This document shows, one piece after another, positions 14,560 to 18,961 of a DNA stretch of 18,961 bases; the first letter of the stretch is position 1; each line of letters starts with the position of its first letter. The position numbers and the translations under genes were made by a program. The stretch is from Cellvibrionales bacterium UBA4495. Lineage in GTDB: Bacteria > Pseudomonadota > Gammaproteobacteria > Pseudomonadales > Porticoccaceae. The notes under the pieces are model-generated. The model did not search any database. It was not told where the DNA came from and saw nothing but the letters and a program-made list of their open reading frames with translations. The stretch is from positions 5,441 through 24,401 of the forward strand of contig DGNJ01000010.1 in NCBI GenBank assembly GCA_002388905.1. Direction: 5' to 3'.

Positions 14560-15207
14560 ATGAAACTCTTTCTCTACCCCGGAGCCTGTTCCCTGATTCC
14601 CCACATCGCCCTGGAGGAAATCGGCAAACCCTATGAAACCGTCACGGTGGATTTCGCCACCGGCGAACAACTATCTCCGGAGTACCTGGCCATCAATCCC
14701 AAGGGCCGGGTCCCGGCCCTGGCAGTGGACCGGGGCGTTATTACCGAGATTCCCGCCATTCTCGGCTATCTTGCCCTGACTTACCCCGACGCCGGCCTGG
14801 CCCCGGTGGGCGATGCCTTCGAATTCGCCCAGGTACAGTCCTTCCACCTCTATATGGCCACCACCATCCACGTGCTCTTCCGGCAGATTTCCCGGCCGGA
14901 GGTCTATGCCGATGGCGAGGATGCCCACGCGGCCCTCAAGGCCAAGGTGCCGGAGATGTCGGACCATTATTTCCAATATATCGAGGACCTTCTTTCCGAT
15001 GGCAGGCGCTGGGTCCACGGCGACCACTACACCAGTTCTGATATCTACCTTTATGTTTTCGCTTCCTACCTCAATATGGGCGACCGGGGCGACCCGGAAA
15101 AGATACCCCATGTCTGGGCGCACCGGTCCCGGGTCGCCCGGCGGCCGGCGGTGGTCAAAGCTGTGAAAGACGAAGGTGTCGAGCGCCTGTTTCTGCACGG
15201 CGTATGA
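14560..15207 (+). CDS. glutathione S-transferase, beta-class-like
   Basis: A 215-residue cytoplasmic GST. The thioredoxin-like domain starts MKLFLYPGACSLIPHIALEE; C10-S11 matches the catalytic Cys of bacterial beta-class enzymes. PEYLAINPKGRVPAL includes the cis-Pro P52 after Val. The glutathione-binding E-S pair of most GSTs reads E63-I64 here, an unusual change. The helical domain covers about 88-205, with the N-capping/hydrophobic-core motif YTSSDIYLYVFASYL in place of the more usual TxADxYL. GSTs conjugate or reduce electrophiles with glutathione. GGAG eight bases before the ATG supports the start. It may be co-transcribed with the luciferase-like gene, which would suit a shared xenobiotic role (inference). 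Confidence 0.9.
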   Translation: MKLFLYPGACSLIPHIALEEIGKPYETVTVDFATGEQLSPEYLAINPKGRVPALAVDRGVITEIPAILGYLALTYPDAGLAPVGDAFEFAQVQSFHLYMATTIHVLFRQISRPEVYADGEDAHAALKAKVPEMSDHYFQYIEDLLSDGRRWVHGDHYTSSDIYLYVFASYLNMGDRGDPEKIPHVWAHRSRVARRPAVVKAVKDEGVERLFLHGV

Positions 15208-15302
15208 CCCCGCCGGGGTTTGCGACTTTATAGACGAATCGACAGAAAACGCACTACCGAACCGCAACCCCCGGATAACTGGCCGCTGTTGGGGGCGTCA
15301 AC

Positions 15303-15334
15303 AAAAAACGGCGGCGTATCCAACGCCGCCGTTT
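15303..15334 (-). terminator. intrinsic terminator of katG
   Basis: AAACGGCGGCGT (15306-15317) and ACGCCGCCGTTT (15323-15334) form a perfect 12-bp GC-rich stem with a 5-base loop. Read leftward, it is followed by a run of six T (complement of 15303-15308). This is a textbook intrinsic terminator about 57 bases after the katG stop. Read rightward, only three T follow, so it may also act weakly on the GST transcript. Confidence 0.88.
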
Positions 15335-15390
15335 CAAAGCTTGAGCCGTCAACCCGGGCCGGCCTTTAGACCGGGACCGGGCAGCCGCGC

Positions 15391-17740
<2,350 letters not shown>

Positions 17741-17836
17741 GATTGATTCTTTTAATCCAGCTTATACGTGTCACGGTAGGTTTTTCCGGGCAGCGATTCC
17801 GCTACGACGGCCTGGTCCGAAGATCTCAGAGCAGCC

Positions 17837-18697
17837 CTAACCTGGAAGTGAGATATTGTCCCGGCACAGAAATTCGGTAATAAGGGCTGCCGTCTCGGCC
17901 GGCGACGAGAAAAAGAAAAGATGGCCGTCGTCCAGCAGTTCCACCTGACTGTGAGTAATCCATTCATGCAACAACCTGGCGTTGAGCGGGGACAGCATCC
18001 TGTCGTCCCGACCGGCCAGAATCAACGTAGGTTGCGAGATCCGGGAAAGCCAGGGAACACTGGTCCAGCCGCCAATAGAACAGAGCTGCCGGTAGTAGGT
18101 CATCGGGGAACGATGCTCGCTCAACAGTGCCAGGTATTCCTCGATCAAGGCGGGATCCGTCAGAAATCGCCCGCCATAAAGGGCCGGGGCGCGACGCCGA
18201 AGATAGTCTTTATCCATGTAGCGGCGAGGGTTGGCCAATTCCAGGAGACTGCCGAGACTACGGGGAATAGCAAAGACCCCCGCCGATCCGGAGGCAAGGA
18301 TAAGCTGCGTACATCGCCCCGGGTATCGCCAGGCAAACTCGGTGGCCAGGCAGCACCCCCAGGAAATTCCCATGACAGCAAGGGTTTGCAGCCGGTAATA
18401 ATCGGCAATGTCCCGGGCCAAACCCGTCAACCCGAAAACCTGGACAGGAAAAACCGGTTCTTCGGAGCCCCCTACGCCCGGTATATCGAAAGTCACGCAG
18501 TCCACGGCGCCGAGAGACTGCATCAGGGGAAACAGGATTTCCAGGTTGACGCCCAGCCCGTTAAAAATCATCAACGTAGGGCTCGGGTTTTGCCGGTCAC
18601 AGGTATCGGCAAGCCGTACCTGGTAGTCCCCCACACGAAGCGCGTGAATATGGATACCCGGTGGTACTTTTTTGCCATAACCAGCTTGCTTTGCCAT
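17837..18697 (-). CDS. phaZ: intracellular medium-chain polyhydroxyalkanoate depolymerase (alpha/beta hydrolase)
   Basis: A 286-residue alpha/beta hydrolase close to the Pseudomonas intracellular mcl-PHA depolymerase (about 283 residues). Shared blocks from memory: LMIFNGLGVNLEILFPLMQ, VTFDIPGVGGSEEP, VMGISWGCCLATEFAWRYP, ANPRRYMD, YGGRFLTDP, SIGGWTSVPWL and PTLILAGRDD. The catalytic triad is S112 (GISWG), D231 or D232 (AGRDD) and H259 (DDGHLF). PhaZ releases hydroxyacids from stored polyester granules in the cytoplasm. ATG at 18697 is chosen because AGGG lies five bases upstream and it gives the family length; ATG at 18727 has no ribosome site. No phaC or phasin gene is in the window. The 264 bases to the window end hold no supported gene; a GATAAT box (18906-18901) is the only promoter hint. 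Confidence 0.82.
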   Translation of the reverse strand: MAKQAGYGKKVPPGIHIHALRVGDYQVRLADTCDRQNPSPTLMIFNGLGVNLEILFPLMQSLGAVDCVTFDIPGVGGSEEPVFPVQVFGLTGLARDIADYYRLQTLAVMGISWGCCLATEFAWRYPGRCTQLILASGSAGVFAIPRSLGSLLELANPRRYMDKDYLRRRAPALYGGRFLTDPALIEEYLALLSEHRSPMTYYRQLCSIGGWTSVPWLSRISQPTLILAGRDDRMLSPLNARLLHEWITHSQVELLDDGHLFFFSSPAETAALITEFLCRDNISLPG

Positions 18698-18961
18698 AAG
18701 CACCCTGCCACCGATGGCCCGGGTCATTCGCGAATAGGTAAGTTAAGCACCATTTCAGGCAAAGATGAAAAATATCGACGGCCGGCAGAACAGAAAAGGC
18801 CGGTGGCAGGCCGCTGAAGGCCCGCTTGGCACACTTCGTCGCCTGCCTCTGGAACTCCTCGGCACCATGAGGGTAAATCTGAATATTGTTAAAATTGGTG
18901 ATTATCGCCGAGTTTAGCTGCTTTCCAGAGGCGGCACCGGCTAGTGGGCCATGCGGTTAAT

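Noticed and set aside
18867..18917. ATG opening a 16-codon peptide in the right-end AT-rich stretch
   Set aside because: Too short, no ribosome site, no homology cue; more likely part of an intergenic control region.

Overview
The window reads as a high-GC (about 60% by eye) chromosomal segment of a heterotrophic, probably marine or freshwater, gammaproteobacterium. The basis is the set of gene families: YciK, RluB, ScpA/ScpB, YciO, YciI, a YgiM-like SH3/coiled-coil protein, and a Pseudomonas-type medium-chain PHA depolymerase. No RNA gene, insertion sequence, phage gene or CRISPR array is visible. No gap between genes exceeds 300 bases.

Left part (1-3471). The end of a yciK-type short-chain dehydrogenase runs rightward into a leftward block. 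That block is yciO, then scpA-scpB-rluB, which has its own promoter upstream of scpA. ScpA and ScpB are the kleisin and winged-helix subunits of the SMC condensin. RluB modifies 23S rRNA.

Central part (3550-8998). Divergent from yciO, a good sigma70-like promoter (TTGAGA-N17-TAGAAT) leads into seven closely packed rightward genes: a VC0807-type membrane protein, YciI, an SH3/coiled-coil/TM protein, an exported cyclophilin, PdxJ (vitamin B6 synthesis), a DUF2520 Rossmann-fold protein, and a 468-residue conserved protein of unknown function. Gaps run from -4 to about 38 bases, so this is probably one operon. It is the least explained unit in the window.

Right part (9160-18697). Single genes and pairs follow: a Tat-exported metallophosphoesterase; a leftward, exported paraoxonase/arylesterase-like beta-propeller, divergent from a two-domain VOC protein; a leftward pair encoding a small exported protein and a CYTH triphosphate-tunnel protein; a rightward pair encoding a luciferase-like oxidoreductase and a beta-class-like glutathione transferase; a leftward catalase-peroxidase (katG) with a signal peptide and a clear intrinsic terminator; and a leftward PHA depolymerase (phaZ). 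Several of these fit periplasmic or detoxification roles, but nothing shows that they act as one system.

No clearly new system was found. The points most worth following are the unknown 468-residue protein and its pdxJ/DUF2520 linkage, the bacterial paraoxonase homologue with a nearly complete PON active site, the GEHD variant in the Tat phosphoesterase, and a perfect TTGCT/AGCAA inverted repeat at the katG promoter with a similar one at the PON/VOC divergent promoter.
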